The notes under the pieces were generated by a model. The model searched no databases, was not told the DNA's origin, and worked only from the letters and a program-made list of their open reading frames with translations. Source: Polyangia bacterium (GTDB lineage Bacteria; Myxococcota_A; Polyangia; Nannocystales; Nannocystaceae). From it: DNA of 64,000 nucleotides. The stretch is taken from the NCBI GenBank assembly GCA_030430565.1, contig JAUIKS010000019.1, positions 186,001-250,000 on the forward strand, given 5' to 3'. Shown piece after piece: positions 40,444 to 49,338 of this stretch (its first letter is position 1; each line of letters starts with the position of its first letter). A program made the translations under genes and the position numbers.

Positions 40444-42175
40444 TCGAGCCGAGCGAGAGCCCGCCCGGGTACACGTAGGAGATCCGGCAGTCGTAGCCGT
40501 AGACCTCGATGCCGAACTTGTGCGAGGGGCTCTCGATGTAGTGCGGGCCGTCCTCGACGAGGAAGCGCGCGTAGACCATGTCGCCGCCGTTCAGCGGCGT
40601 GGGCTCGGGCAGCGGCTGCTCGTCGAGCACGATCGTCCCCCAGCCGTCGGCCTGCGCGACCACGGTCACCATGTCCCAGGAGTAGGTGTCGGGGGTGAGG
40701 AAGGTGTAGCGGCTTCGAAACTGATCGACGGGCGGGATGAAGCCGATCGCCGGGTCGCCGAGGTCACCCAGCGAGTTGGGGCTGCCCGGCCCGTCGCCGC
40801 AGTTGTTCGAGGCGGTGAACCACCCCGGGTACAGCTCGTCGTCCTTCATGCCCGAGTTCTCGCTCGCGCTCACCAAGTAGTGGCCAACCAAGAAGGCCTC
40901 GTTGCCGCTCGCGTAGAACGACTCGGCGGTCAGGAACTCGACGAACTCGCCCTCGTCGAGGTTGAACTGATCCTGGTAGTCGCCGCTGAGCGTGACGACG
41001 GTGCCGTCCTTGTCGGCGATGATCCGGTACAGGTCGCCCTCGATCCCGCGCGGGCGGAACTTGACGACGGCGTAGTCGGTGCCCCAGGCCGCGCGCGGCT
41101 GGATCTGCTCCTCGAGCGAGTCCTGCCAGCCCTGAAAGCCAGGTCCGGGCAGGCTCATGCCGGGGCTGCCGACGTAGACCGCGACCGGCGCGGAGCTGTA
41201 GACCGCCGCGCCGGAGATCGGGTCGCCGCTCTGCCCCGAGCTGATCCGCAGGACATCCTGCGCGTTCAGGAGCTCGGTGTGCATCCCGCCGGGCGCCATC
41301 GCCGGGATCCCGCCCCCCGCCGCGGTCGAGCCGTCGGCGCCCTCGGAGATGTAGACCTTGACCTCGTTGCCGTCCTCGAGGCTGACGACGGTGAGCCACT
41401 TGGAGCCGTCGTTGGAGGGCACGAGCGCGAGGTAGTTGTCGCCCCAGGCGTGCTCGGGCAGGAGCAGCGCGGCGTCGGAGGTCGCGACCTGCGACGACGA
41501 GTACGGCAGGAACTGATAGGCGACGACGGGGCGGTCGCTCTCGAGCCGGAGCGCGCGCGTGCCCTTGGTCGTCGTCGAGTCGATCGCCCAGTCGTTGGAG
41601 TTGCCGAACTCGAAGATGTGCAGCTCGCCCGGCTGGATCGTCGCCATCTCGAGCTCCGCGCCGCTGGGGTCGTAGAGCCTCGCGACGGCCTCGACGTCGC
41701 CGGTGTTCGCCGCGATCACGGCCCAGGGCAGGTTGTTGGGCTTGGTCACGATCGGCGCGAACAGGCAGCCCGCGGAGGTGAGCGACTGCGCGGCCGCCTC
41801 GCAGGTGCTCTCGTCGACGGCGCCCGTGTCGGTGTCGGTGTCGGTGTCGTCGCCGCCGTCCGGGACCGGGAGGTCAAACTTGATCCCCGAGGTCGTCGCC
41901 GTCGACCCGCCGGTGCTGCCGGTCGTCCCGGTCAGGCCCATCCCGGTCGTCGCGCTCGAGCTCGAGCCGGTGGCCGTCTGCGCGCTCGTCTGTCCGAGAG
42001 GGCTGGTCGTTCCGCTCGCCGAGACGCTCCCCGTGCTGACGGCGCTGGCGTTGCTCGTGCCGCCGCCGTCATCGCCGCAGGCGCTCGCCGCCGCCACCGC
42101 GAGCGCGAGGCCGTAGCGGGCGACCGCGCGATGTTTGGGGGACTCAGCGGACGAAGGCGACGCACCGGCGAACAT
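40415..42175 (-). CDS. IgGFc-binding-domain lipoprotein (first copy)
   Basis: A 586-residue lipoprotein from the ATG at 42175. Signal ends VAAASAC, then a Ser/Thr/Gly linker to about residue 105 with DTDTDTDTG. The rest (about 125-580) matches the IgGFc-binding/FCGBP N-terminal domain layout: VIAANTGDVEAVARLYD, HIFEFGNSND, PVVAYQFLPYSSSQVATSDA, LLLPEHAWGDNYLALVPSND and the closing GIEVYGYDCRISYVYPGGLS. In animals the domain is in mucus and adhesion proteins; here an adhesin is likely. A second copy is at 58925-60835. TACACT lies 6 bases before the ATG. Confidence 0.85.
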   Translation of the reverse strand: MFAGASPSSAESPKHRAVARYGLALAVAAASACGDDGGGTSNASAVSTGSVSASGTTSPLGQTSAQTATGSSSSATTGMGLTGTTGSTGGSTATTSGIKFDLPVPDGGDDTDTDTDTGAVDESTCEAAAQSLTSAGCLFAPIVTKPNNLPWAVIAANTGDVEAVARLYDPSGAELEMATIQPGELHIFEFGNSNDWAIDSTTTKGTRALRLESDRPVVAYQFLPYSSSQVATSDAALLLPEHAWGDNYLALVPSNDGSKWLTVVSLEDGNEVKVYISEGADGSTAAGGGIPAMAPGGMHTELLNAQDVLRISSGQSGDPISGAAVYSSAPVAVYVGSPGMSLPGPGFQGWQDSLEEQIQPRAAWGTDYAVVKFRPRGIEGDLYRIIADKDGTVVTLSGDYQDQFNLDEGEFVEFLTAESFYASGNEAFLVGHYLVSASENSGMKDDELYPGWFTASNNCGDGPGSPNSLGDLGDPAIGFIPPVDQFRSRYTFLTPDTYSWDMVTVVAQADGWGTIVLDEQPLPEPTPLNGGDMVYARFLVEDGPHYIESPSHKFGIEVYGYDCRISYVYPGGLSLGSINVPPPPPG

Positions 42176-42181
42176 GGAGAC

Positions 42182-42187
42182 AGTGTA
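42182..42187 (-). promoter_or_regulatory. -10 element TACACT, 6 bases before the ATG at 42175
   Basis: Minus-strand TACACT, six bases, then the ATG. It supports the internal start at 42175 over the open frame from 42235. Confidence 0.35.
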
Positions 42188-42270
42188 TCTGCATCGATAG
42201 ACCGCGCGAACGCGTGAACAGGTGTGCACGTTCACGCTCGCGGTATCGAGCGTCGGCCTCCCCCGGCGCC

Positions 42271-42981
42271 CTAGATCGGTTGATGCTGCACGGTCTCGAC
42301 CTCGACCGAGTAGCCGTAGCGGTGGTGCCGCAGCAGCTGCTTGCTCGGCGGCACGCCGTAGCGCGCGCCCTCGGGGAACTCGATGCTGACCTCGGGCGCG
42401 GCGCCCTCGCCCGCGGGGCTGATCTCGCGCGCGCGGATCAGCCCGCCCCGCCAGTCGTCGGTGACGCGGTAGTCCCCGCGCTCGCTGGTGTGCTCGCCGT
42501 CGGGCTTCGCGGTCCCCTGACCGGAGAGCCAGATGCTGCGGTGGACGTCGACGAGCATAAACACCGGCGGGAACGGCAGCTCGCGCCCCTCGGGCATGTG
42601 CGAGGTGTACTCGACCTCGACGCCGGTCTGCTCGAGCACGAAGCCCTTGGTCCCGAAGGGGCTCAGGCCGATCAGCACGAGCTTCTCGCCCTGCTTCTGG
42701 ATGATGACCTCGGCCCTGAACTCGCGCTCGCCGTAGCGGCCGATCAGCTTCTGCCGGGCCATGAAGTTGGGCGCGGTCGCGGGCACCGGCATCAGCGCGG
42801 CGCGGGCCTCGAGCTCGGCCGCCGCGCGGTCGGGGACCTGCGCCGCGCCGGGCTCGGCGTCGCCGGCGGCCTCGCCCGCAGCCGCCTCGCGCGGCGCGCT
42901 CGTCTCGGGCCCGCGTCCGCGGCCCACGCAGCCCGCGACGAGCGCGACCACCAAGACCACAAGCGCGCGCGTCGAGCTCAT
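42271..42981 (-). CDS. DUF3261 lipoprotein of the aryl-polyene-like set
   Basis: A 236-residue lipoprotein. Signal MSSTRALVVLVVALVAG then Cys18, a Glu/Ala/Pro linker, then a beta-rich domain (about 60-230: FRAEVIIQKQGEKLVLIGLS, GFVLEQTGVEVEYTS) of the DUF3261 family. Family knowledge: DUF3261 proteins are encoded in aryl-polyene clusters next to the MMPL exporter and act at the outer membrane. Here its ATG overlaps the exporter's stop by one base (TGATG), so it is the last gene of the operon. Confidence 0.85.
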   Translation of the reverse strand: MSSTRALVVLVVALVAGCVGRGRGPETSAPREAAAGEAAGDAEPGAAQVPDRAAAELEARAALMPVPATAPNFMARQKLIGRYGEREFRAEVIIQKQGEKLVLIGLSPFGTKGFVLEQTGVEVEYTSHMPEGRELPFPPVFMLVDVHRSIWLSGQGTAKPDGEHTSERGDYRVTDDWRGGLIRAREISPAGEGAAPEVSIEFPEGARYGVPPSKQLLRHHRYGYSVEVETVQHQPI

Positions 42982-45425
42982 CACCCCTCCTCTTTCTCGT
43001 CGTCCCCGACGCCCGGCAGCTCGCGCGAGACCAGCAGCAGCCCGGTCGGCGCGAGCACGAGGCTGAGCAGCACGCCGAGGCCGACGCTCACGCCGATGGC
43101 GTGCAGCGCGGGGTACTTGGACATCGCCAGCAGCCCGAAGGCGAGCGAGGTCGAGGCGCAGGCGAGCGCGACGCTCAGGGTCGTCGCCGCGAGCCCGCCG
43201 ACCCCCGCCTCGGCGCGGCTCTCGGCCAGGAACACGCCGTAGTCGACGCCCATGCTGAGCACGAGCAGGAGCGAGACGACGTGCAGGATGTGGATCGCGG
43301 CGCCGGCGAGCGCGAGCACGGCGAGGGTCGTGACCGCCGCGAGCACGGCCGGGATGAAGGCGGCGAGCGCGAGCCCGAGCCGGCGGTAGCGGGCGAGCAC
43401 GAGCAGGCCGACCAGCGCCAGGCCGGCGCCGACCAGCTCGACGGTGCGCTGGCGGTAGCGGCCGTAGGCCGCCCGCATCGTCGCGCGCTGGTCGAAGAAG
43501 TACGCGCCCGGGATGTCCGCGAGGACACCTGGAAGATCGGCGCCGGGCTCGACCCCGCGGACGAAGGAGATGATCCCGATCTGCGCGGGGTGCTCGGCGG
43601 TCGCCGGCAGCTCGACGCGAAACGGCCGCACCAGCGGACCCAGCGGCGACGCGAGCAGCTCGTCGAAGCGCAGCGGCTCGGGCGGCGCGGCCCGCAGCTC
43701 GGCGAGCGCGGCCTCGAACTTCTTGAACGCGCCCGGGCGAAAGCCCTTGGCCGCGAACGCGCGATCGAGACGCACCGTGAGCCCGGGGTCCTCGGTGACC
43801 GCCGCGAGGTTCTCGCGCTGCAAAGACGCCGACCACAGGAAGGTGTGCAGCGAGTGAAAGGCCTGCAGCGCGCCGTCTCGCTGCAGCCGCTCGAGCCGCG
43901 CGTGCACCCGATCGTTGACCGCGAGCGCGACCTCCTCGTCGTCGCCGATCGCGATGATGAAGCGGCCGGCGTCCATCCGGGCGACGCGCTCGCGCACGCG
44001 CTCGTCCTCCCGCAGCAGCTCGGCGTCGAGCTCGTTGAGCACCGAGATGTCGTCGACCCACTCGATCCGCGTGAGCCCGACGACGCAGACCGCGGCCGCG
44101 AGCACGGGCAGCAGCGAGAGCCAGGCGCGGCGCCGGTGCAGGCGCGTGAGCAGGCGCCCCAGCGCGGCCGCGCACGCGGCCTGCAGCCGCCCGGGACGCG
44201 GCTTGACGGGCAGCAGCGCCGGCAGCCAGTAGCGCGTGGCGAGCACCGCCGCGAGCACGCCGATGCCGGCGAAGACCGCCATCTCGCGCAGCCCAGGGAA
44301 CGAGGTCCACGCGAGCCCGGTGAAGCCCGCGATCGTCGTGATCGCGCCGAGCCACAGACCCGGCGACAACCGCCGCGCCGTCCCGAACGGGCCGCGGGCG
44401 TCGGGCTCGAGCATGTGGTGATTGAAGAGGTGCACCACGTAGTCGATGCACACGCCGATCAGCGTGGCGCCGAAGGCCAGCGTCAGGCCGTGCAGGCGCC
44501 CGTAGAGCAGCAGCACCGCCGCCGCCGCCGCGAGCACGCCGAAGGCCAGCGGCGCGAGCGCGAGCGCGACGAAGCGCGGCCGCCGAAACATCACCAGAAA
44601 CAGCAGGATCAGGCCCGCGGTCGCGATGGTCGAGATCCGCTGGATGTCGGCCTTCATGCTCGACTCGGCCGCGAGCGCGAAGCGGCCGACGCCGCTCTGC
44701 TCGAGCCGCAGCTCGCCGCCGTGGGCCGCGTTGACGGTCTCGAAGCTGGCGGCGATGGCCTCCTGCAGCGGGCGCTGGTGAACGGCTTGAAACGGCGAGT
44801 GCTTGGACGCCAAAAAGATCAGCGCGTGACGCCCGTCCTCGCTGACGAAGTGCCCGTCGACGATGTCGAGGCCGCTGCCGCGGGCTGCCTCGAGGCGCTT
44901 GAGCTGCGCCGTGAACAGCAGCAGCGGGTCCTCGCTGGCGAGCGGCTTGATCAGCGTCGAGGTCGGCAGCGAGAGCTGCCGGATCAGCTCCGCCCCAGCC
45001 TCGCCGAGGCCCGCGTCGGAGAGCGCCCGGGCCCGCGCCTGCTCGCTGTCGGCGAGGAAGTGAAAGCGCCGCGGGAAGTACAGCGAATGGATCGCCTCGC
45101 CCTGCCCCTCCTCGATCCCGGCGCGCATCCAGGCGAGCTCCGGGTGCCCCTCGAGCTGCTCGGCGAGCGCCCGGGCGCCGGAGACCGCGATGTCGGCGCG
45201 CGGCCCCTCGACGCTCAGGATCACCGTGCGCGTCAGCTCGGACTGGGCGAGGCGCGTGGCGACGTTGGCGAGCCGCGGGTCCTCGACGTCCTGGGCGAGG
45301 AAGCTGGTGATGTCGGTGCTCACCGACCAGCGCGTGATCACGATGATCAGCGCGACCAGCAACATGCCGAAGCCGAGCGCGACCCGCAGCGCGCGTGATC
45401 GCGGCGCGCCGCGGGACTCAGCCAT
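42981..45425 (-). CDS. MMPL/RND-family exporter
   Basis: An 814-residue RND-superfamily transporter. One membrane helix at about 15-32, a large periplasmic loop, five helices at about 265-445 (TLAFGATLIGVCIDYVVHLF carries the motif-like Asp), a second loop and five more helices at about 660-800 (LLLVLSMGVDYGVFLAESR). This is the MMPL layout found in aryl-polyene clusters, where it exports the lipid-linked pigment. The start overlaps the LolA-like gene by 8 bases and the stop overlaps the DUF3261 start. Codons at 43514-43527 form TGTCC-GCGA-GGACA. Confidence 0.9.
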   Translation of the reverse strand: MAESRGAPRSRALRVALGFGMLLVALIIVITRWSVSTDITSFLAQDVEDPRLANVATRLAQSELTRTVILSVEGPRADIAVSGARALAEQLEGHPELAWMRAGIEEGQGEAIHSLYFPRRFHFLADSEQARARALSDAGLGEAGAELIRQLSLPTSTLIKPLASEDPLLLFTAQLKRLEAARGSGLDIVDGHFVSEDGRHALIFLASKHSPFQAVHQRPLQEAIAASFETVNAAHGGELRLEQSGVGRFALAAESSMKADIQRISTIATAGLILLFLVMFRRPRFVALALAPLAFGVLAAAAAVLLLYGRLHGLTLAFGATLIGVCIDYVVHLFNHHMLEPDARGPFGTARRLSPGLWLGAITTIAGFTGLAWTSFPGLREMAVFAGIGVLAAVLATRYWLPALLPVKPRPGRLQAACAAALGRLLTRLHRRRAWLSLLPVLAAAVCVVGLTRIEWVDDISVLNELDAELLREDERVRERVARMDAGRFIIAIGDDEEVALAVNDRVHARLERLQRDGALQAFHSLHTFLWSASLQRENLAAVTEDPGLTVRLDRAFAAKGFRPGAFKKFEAALAELRAAPPEPLRFDELLASPLGPLVRPFRVELPATAEHPAQIGIISFVRGVEPGADLPGVLADIPGAYFFDQRATMRAAYGRYRQRTVELVGAGLALVGLLVLARYRRLGLALAAFIPAVLAAVTTLAVLALAGAAIHILHVVSLLLVLSMGVDYGVFLAESRAEAGVGGLAATTLSVALACASTSLAFGLLAMSKYPALHAIGVSVGLGVLLSLVLAPTGLLLVSRELPGVGDDEKEEG

Positions 45426-46200
45426 GGCTCGCGGGGCCGGCGGGCGCCGGGCTCGTCACGCTCGAGCTCGTCGGCGCCGTCGTCGTGAACAGCGCGCGCA
45501 GCTCGGCCTCGCTGAACTCGCGCGCGCGGACCTCGGAGAAGCGCGTCACGGTCTCGTCGCCGCCCAGCTCGACGACTCGCATCGAGCGCAGCGTCGGGCC
45601 CTCGCCGGTCAGCTCGATGCTGCGGATCACCTTGTCGATCGGCGAGAGCTTGGGCGTCAGCGTCAGCGTCCACGCGGCGCCGGACGCCTTAAAGGACATG
45701 CCGTACATGCGCTCGAGCGCCTCTTTGTCGCCCGCGTAGATCTTCACGAAGCTGTCGACGAACATGCGGACCGCGGGGTTCGTCGAGAGGTCGATGTGCT
45801 CGCGGCCGGCGGCGTCGACGAAGCTCAGCGTGTCGCCCGAGATCAGCACCGTCGAGGGCGCGGGCGCGGTCGTGCGTCGGACCAGGCGCCCGGGCGGCGC
45901 GAAGTGCAGCTCGCCCTCGTTGACGATCGGGACCGCGAGCAGGTCCATGTGCTTCTCCTCGCGGAACTTCGCCGACAGGCCCTTGACCGACGCCATCGAC
46001 TCGAGCAGCCGCGCGAGCGTCATGTCGGCGACCGGCGCGCTCGACTTCGAAGTGTCCGAAGAAACATGTTGTGCAGGATCGCCGGCGTCGCCGCGCGCCG
46101 GCGCGCTCCAGCCCACGAGCGCGATCACGACCGCAGCCGCGGCCGCGGTCCTCGGCGCGCGCGCGCGGGGGTTATGGCCGAAGCTTCGCCAGCAGAACAT
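45418..46200 (-). CDS. LolA-like outer-membrane lipoprotein carrier
   Basis: A 260-residue periplasmic protein. Signal peptide about 18-37 (AAAAVVIALVGWSAPARG). The LolA fold follows from about 58: ARLLESMASVKGLSAKFREE, GELHFAPPGRLVRRTTAPAP, STVLISGDTLSFVDA and SIELTGEGPTLRSM. In aryl-polyene clusters this chaperone probably escorts the lipid product to the outer membrane. It overlaps the thioesterase gene by 29 bases and the exporter by 8. Confidence 0.85.
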   Translation of the reverse strand: MFCWRSFGHNPRARAPRTAAAAAVVIALVGWSAPARGDAGDPAQHVSSDTSKSSAPVADMTLARLLESMASVKGLSAKFREEKHMDLLAVPIVNEGELHFAPPGRLVRRTTAPAPSTVLISGDTLSFVDAAGREHIDLSTNPAVRMFVDSFVKIYAGDKEALERMYGMSFKASGAAWTLTLTPKLSPIDKVIRSIELTGEGPTLRSMRVVELGGDETVTRFSEVRAREFSEAELRALFTTTAPTSSSVTSPAPAGPASHG

Positions 46201-46627
46201 CGGGGGTCTCCATCAGCAGTGTACCGTCGCTCGCGGTCGTCACCAGGGTCGTCAGCGCGCGCGCCGAGCAGCGGCCCGCGGTCATGTTGCGCACGCGGTA
46301 GTTCAGGATGATCCGCGGCGTGATCGCCGAGAGCCACGCGCACACGCGCGCGCGCTCGCCGTAGCGCAGCGGGTAGGTGTGACGGCAGCGCGTCTCGATC
46401 ACGACCTGGCGCAGGCCCAGCGCGGCGATCTCGGGCACGTCGAGCCCGCGCTCGCGCAGCAGCGCGGTGCGGCCTAGCTCTAGGTACTTGTAGTAGTGCC
46501 CGTGCCAGACGACGCCGAGGATGTCGACGTCGTGAAAGGGCACGTCGAACTCGATCTCGATCTGGTGCAGGCGCCGCGGCAGCGGGCTCGCGGAGGTCAG
46601 CGGTTCGCGCGCGGGATCGGTGACCAC
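46172..46627 (-). CDS. 4HBT-type hotdog thioesterase
   Basis: A 151-residue hotdog-fold acyl thioesterase. The signature is FHDVDILGVVWHGHYYKYLE followed by LGRTALLRERG: a YbgC/4HBT-like DxxGxVxHxxYxxxxExxR. The GTG at 46627 has GGAGGG 7 bases upstream; the larger frame from 46927 runs into the ammonia-lyase gene. In this setting it would release or edit aryl-polyenyl thioesters. It sits 11 bases after the lyase stop. Confidence 0.85.
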   Translation of the reverse strand: MVTDPAREPLTSASPLPRRLHQIEIEFDVPFHDVDILGVVWHGHYYKYLELGRTALLRERGLDVPEIAALGLRQVVIETRCRHTYPLRYGERARVCAWLSAITPRIILNYRVRNMTAGRCSARALTTLVTTASDGTLLMETPDVLLAKLRP

Positions 46628-46638
46628 GACTGCCCTCC

Positions 46639-48198
46639 TTAGCCGAAGTCGATCGCGCCGATCGGCAATTGATCGCCGCGCAGCAGCTCGAGCACCACCG
46701 CGATGTCCCGGTCCATGCGTCGATCGCCGCTGTTGACGGGCACCCGCGCGCGCACGGCCTCGCGCATCGCCAGGCTGCGCCGGTGACAGCGCTCGCCCGC
46801 GCGGATGTCGACGCCCTGGACCATCGCCAGCGCGCACACGGCCGCGACGGTCTCCGTCAGCTCGACGATCCGCAGGCAGTCGCGGGCCGCGATGGTGCCC
46901 ATGCTCACCTTGTCCTGGTTGTGGCATTCGGTGCTGCGACTAAAGACGGAGGCGGGCATGCAGAGCTTCAACGCCTCGGCCGTCAGCGCCGAGGCTGTGA
47001 TCTGCATCGCCTTGAAGCCGTGGTGCGCGGCGCGATCCGGCTCTGTCCGCGCGACCAGGTTGGCCGGCAGCCCGTGGTTGGTGTTGACGTTGCAGACCAG
47101 CGCGAGCTGCCGGTCCAGCAGGTCCGCGAGGTTGGCGACCGCGGTCTTGAGGCCGTCGAGCACGAAGCAGGCGTGACCGCCGTAGAAGTTCCCGCCGTGG
47201 AGCACGTCGCCGGTGTCCGGGTCGATCAGCGGGTTGTCATTGGCGCCGTTGAGCTCGGTCTCGAGCAGCGCGCGCGCCTGCGGCAGCGCGTCGAGCAGCA
47301 CGCCGATCACGTGCGGCGCGCAGCGGATCGAGTAGCGGTCCTGGAGCCGCTGCCCGTTGTCGCCGTCGCGGCGGTGGTACTCGAGATCGTCGCGGATCCA
47401 GCGGGCGCAGGCGCGCTGCCCCGGGTGCGGCTTGGCGGCGAAGATCCGGTCGTCAAAGTGCGCCGGGTTGCCGTGCATCACGTCGCTCGCCATGGCCGTG
47501 AGCGCGGCGCAGAGGCGCGCGAGCCGGCGCGCGCGCGCGTAGGCGAGGCAGCCCAGCGCCGTCATCACCGACGTCCCGTTCATCAGCGCGAGGCTGTCTT
47601 TGGGGCGCAGCTTCAGGGGCTCGACGCCCGCGGCCGCGAGCGCCGCGGCGCTCTCCATGACCTCGCCGCGGTAGCTGCTCTCGCGCTCGCCGACCAGCGT
47701 CGCCACGACGTAGGAGAGCGGCGTGAGGTCGCCGCTCGCGCCCACCGATCCCTCGGCCGGGATCTGCGGGAGCACGCGGTGGTTGAGCAGCTCGCACAGC
47801 CGCTCGAGCACGACCAGGCGCACGCCCGACCAGCCGCCCGCGAGCGCGGCGAGCCGCACCGCGACCACGGCCGCCGACTCGAGCTCGTCGAAGATCCGCC
47901 CGGTCCCGCAGCCGTGGAAGCGCATGAGGTTGTAGGGCAGCGCCGCGATCGAGTCGCCGGGGACCTCGGTCTCGCACGACTCGCCGAAGCCCGTCGTGAC
48001 CCCGTAGACCGTGCCGCCGCGCTCGAGCCGCTCGGCGAGCAGCCGCGCGCCACGCTCGATCCGCGCGCGGACCTCGGGCTGCTCCGTGAGCTCCACGCGC
48101 GCGCCGCCGGTCGCCAGCAGCGCGATCTGGTCGATGCTGATCGGCCCCTCGCCGACGCGGATAACAGGACGCGCTTCGCCAGCGTCAGCCACGGTCAC
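46639..48198 (-). CDS. MIO aromatic amino-acid ammonia-lyase
   Basis: A 519-residue lyase of the HAL/PAL/TAL family. The MIO-forming triad is Ala154-Ser155-Gly156 (GSVGASGDLTPLSY); Tyr65 in VYGVTTGFG and ELNGANDNPLIDP are the usual active-site pieces. The selectivity pair is Phe94-His95 (NLMRFHGCGTG), unlike Ser-His of histidine lyases or His-Leu of some tyrosine lyases. In aryl-polyene and flexirubin clusters this enzyme makes the aryl acid starter, such as a cinnamate or coumarate, by removing ammonia. The substrate cannot be settled here. The GTG start overlaps the acyltransferase stop (GTGA). Confidence 0.9.
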   Translation of the reverse strand: MTVADAGEARPVIRVGEGPISIDQIALLATGGARVELTEQPEVRARIERGARLLAERLERGGTVYGVTTGFGESCETEVPGDSIAALPYNLMRFHGCGTGRIFDELESAAVVAVRLAALAGGWSGVRLVVLERLCELLNHRVLPQIPAEGSVGASGDLTPLSYVVATLVGERESSYRGEVMESAAALAAAGVEPLKLRPKDSLALMNGTSVMTALGCLAYARARRLARLCAALTAMASDVMHGNPAHFDDRIFAAKPHPGQRACARWIRDDLEYHRRDGDNGQRLQDRYSIRCAPHVIGVLLDALPQARALLETELNGANDNPLIDPDTGDVLHGGNFYGGHACFVLDGLKTAVANLADLLDRQLALVCNVNTNHGLPANLVARTEPDRAAHHGFKAMQITASALTAEALKLCMPASVFSRSTECHNQDKVSMGTIAARDCLRIVELTETVAAVCALAMVQGVDIRAGERCHRRSLAMREAVRARVPVNSGDRRMDRDIAVVLELLRGDQLPIGAIDFG

Positions 48199-49169
48199 GC
48201 CCCTCCCCAGAAGTCAAAGAAGTTGAACCAATTATCGGGGGCGAGTTGGCAGTAGTGCTCGAGACGTTCGGCGTAACGCTGTGCATAGGCTTGGAGGGCT
48301 TCTGTACGGGCGCCCCGGGGCAGTTCTAGGCGCTCACCAAACGGCTCGCAATACAGATCGTAGCGATTGGGCGCGGTGAACAGCCCGAAGGTGAGCAAGA
48401 CGGGGCACTTGAGGATCGCGGCGAGCGTGTAGGGCCCCGCGGGAAACCGCGCGGGCGCGCCGAAGAACGGGGCCTTGACCGCCTTCTCGCCGATGCCAAC
48501 GCGATCACCGAGCACGGCGACGAACTCGCCGCGCTCGATCGCGTCGCGGACTTCGAAGATATAGCTCGGATCCTTCGGACGAATCGCGATCACGCGGGTC
48601 GTGAAGTCGGCGCCGAGCCCGGCGAGGAAGCTCGAGATCATCCGCGCGTTCTCCCAGTACGCGAGGATGTTGATCGTCAGCTCCTGCTCGCTGGCGAGCG
48701 TGCGCATGACCTCGAAGGATCCCATGTGCGCGCCCAGCAGGATCGCGCCCCGCCCCGACTTCTGCGCGTCGCGCAGATGGTGAAGGCCGTTGTGATAGAC
48801 CTCGAACGGCCTGAAGTCGCCCTGGACAAAATACACGCGGTCGAGCGCGCAGCGGGCGAACGCGAGCACGTGTCGATAGACGCCCCAGAAGCCCGCGGGT
48901 CGCCCCGAGCGCCGGAGGTAGTCCCGCGAGGCCCGCCGCGCTGTCCTTGCGAACAGGGCGTAGTAGAACACGATGACGCGCAGCAGCAGACCCGCGCCGC
49001 GACGCCCGAGGATGCGGCTGGTCCACACGACGATGCGCGCGCCGAGCACCGTCCCCTTCTCCGGCGTCGTCATCCAGCTCTGATCACCGCCATCCGCGTC
49101 AGCGTCGGGGGCCACCGCGCGCTCCGTCTGGGGCGCGAGCGCGGAGGAGTCAGGGCTCGTGGTCGTCAT
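48195..49169 (-). CDS. LpxL/HtrB-like lysophospholipid acyltransferase
   Basis: A 324-residue acyltransferase of the lipid A/LPLAT family. The motif GRGAILLGAHMGSFEVMRT holds His and Glu four residues apart (HxxxxE), followed by FVAVLGDRVGIGEKAVKAPF with FFGAPARFPAGP, the usual second block. One probable membrane helix is at about 43-65. In aryl-polyene clusters an acyltransferase loads the polyene onto a glycolipid or lipid. The start is uncertain: the ATG at 49169 gives MTTTSPDSSA; an internal ATG at 49073 also lacks a clear ribosome site. The stop overlaps the lyase start by 4 bases. Confidence 0.85.
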   Translation of the reverse strand: MTTTSPDSSALAPQTERAVAPDADADGGDQSWMTTPEKGTVLGARIVVWTSRILGRRGAGLLLRVIVFYYALFARTARRASRDYLRRSGRPAGFWGVYRHVLAFARCALDRVYFVQGDFRPFEVYHNGLHHLRDAQKSGRGAILLGAHMGSFEVMRTLASEQELTINILAYWENARMISSFLAGLGADFTTRVIAIRPKDPSYIFEVRDAIERGEFVAVLGDRVGIGEKAVKAPFFGAPARFPAGPYTLAAILKCPVLLTFGLFTAPNRYDLYCEPFGERLELPRGARTEALQAYAQRYAERLEHYCQLAPDNWFNFFDFWGGA

Positions 49170-49323
49170 GGAGCTGGGAGGAGTCAGAGCTAGGAGTGAG
49201 GCGCCGCCCGCTGTGTAGCAGGCGAGACTTAGACGGTCAGCAACCCCGTATGTGCAACTGCGCACTCGGCGCTCGGCGAGCGCTCTTTTCGGCGCTCGCG
49301 CCAAGAGCGCCCCCAAGGAACGC

Positions 49324-49329
49324 TACCAT
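49324..49329 (+). promoter_or_regulatory. -10 element TACCAT, 9 bases before the ATG at 49339
   Basis: TACCAT, nine bases, then the ATG of the small membrane protein; consistent with a leaderless message. Confidence 0.35.
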
Positions 49330-49338
49330 CCTGCCGTC

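Noticed and set aside
42982..44451. Long N-terminal extension of the DUF3261 lipoprotein (726-residue frame)
   Set aside because: It is a shadow in another frame of the exporter gene on the same strand; the signal peptide starts at 42981.
43101..45398. A 765-residue plus-strand ORF opposite the MMPL exporter
   Set aside because: It is the antisense shadow of a clearly conserved transporter; its translation is Arg/Gln/Glu/Ala-rich and low-complexity. GC-rich third positions keep the opposite frame open.
46639..48198. Histidine ammonia-lyase of histidine catabolism (hutH)
   Set aside because: No hut neighbours, a non-HAL selectivity pair, and overlap-coupling with aryl-polyene-like genes.
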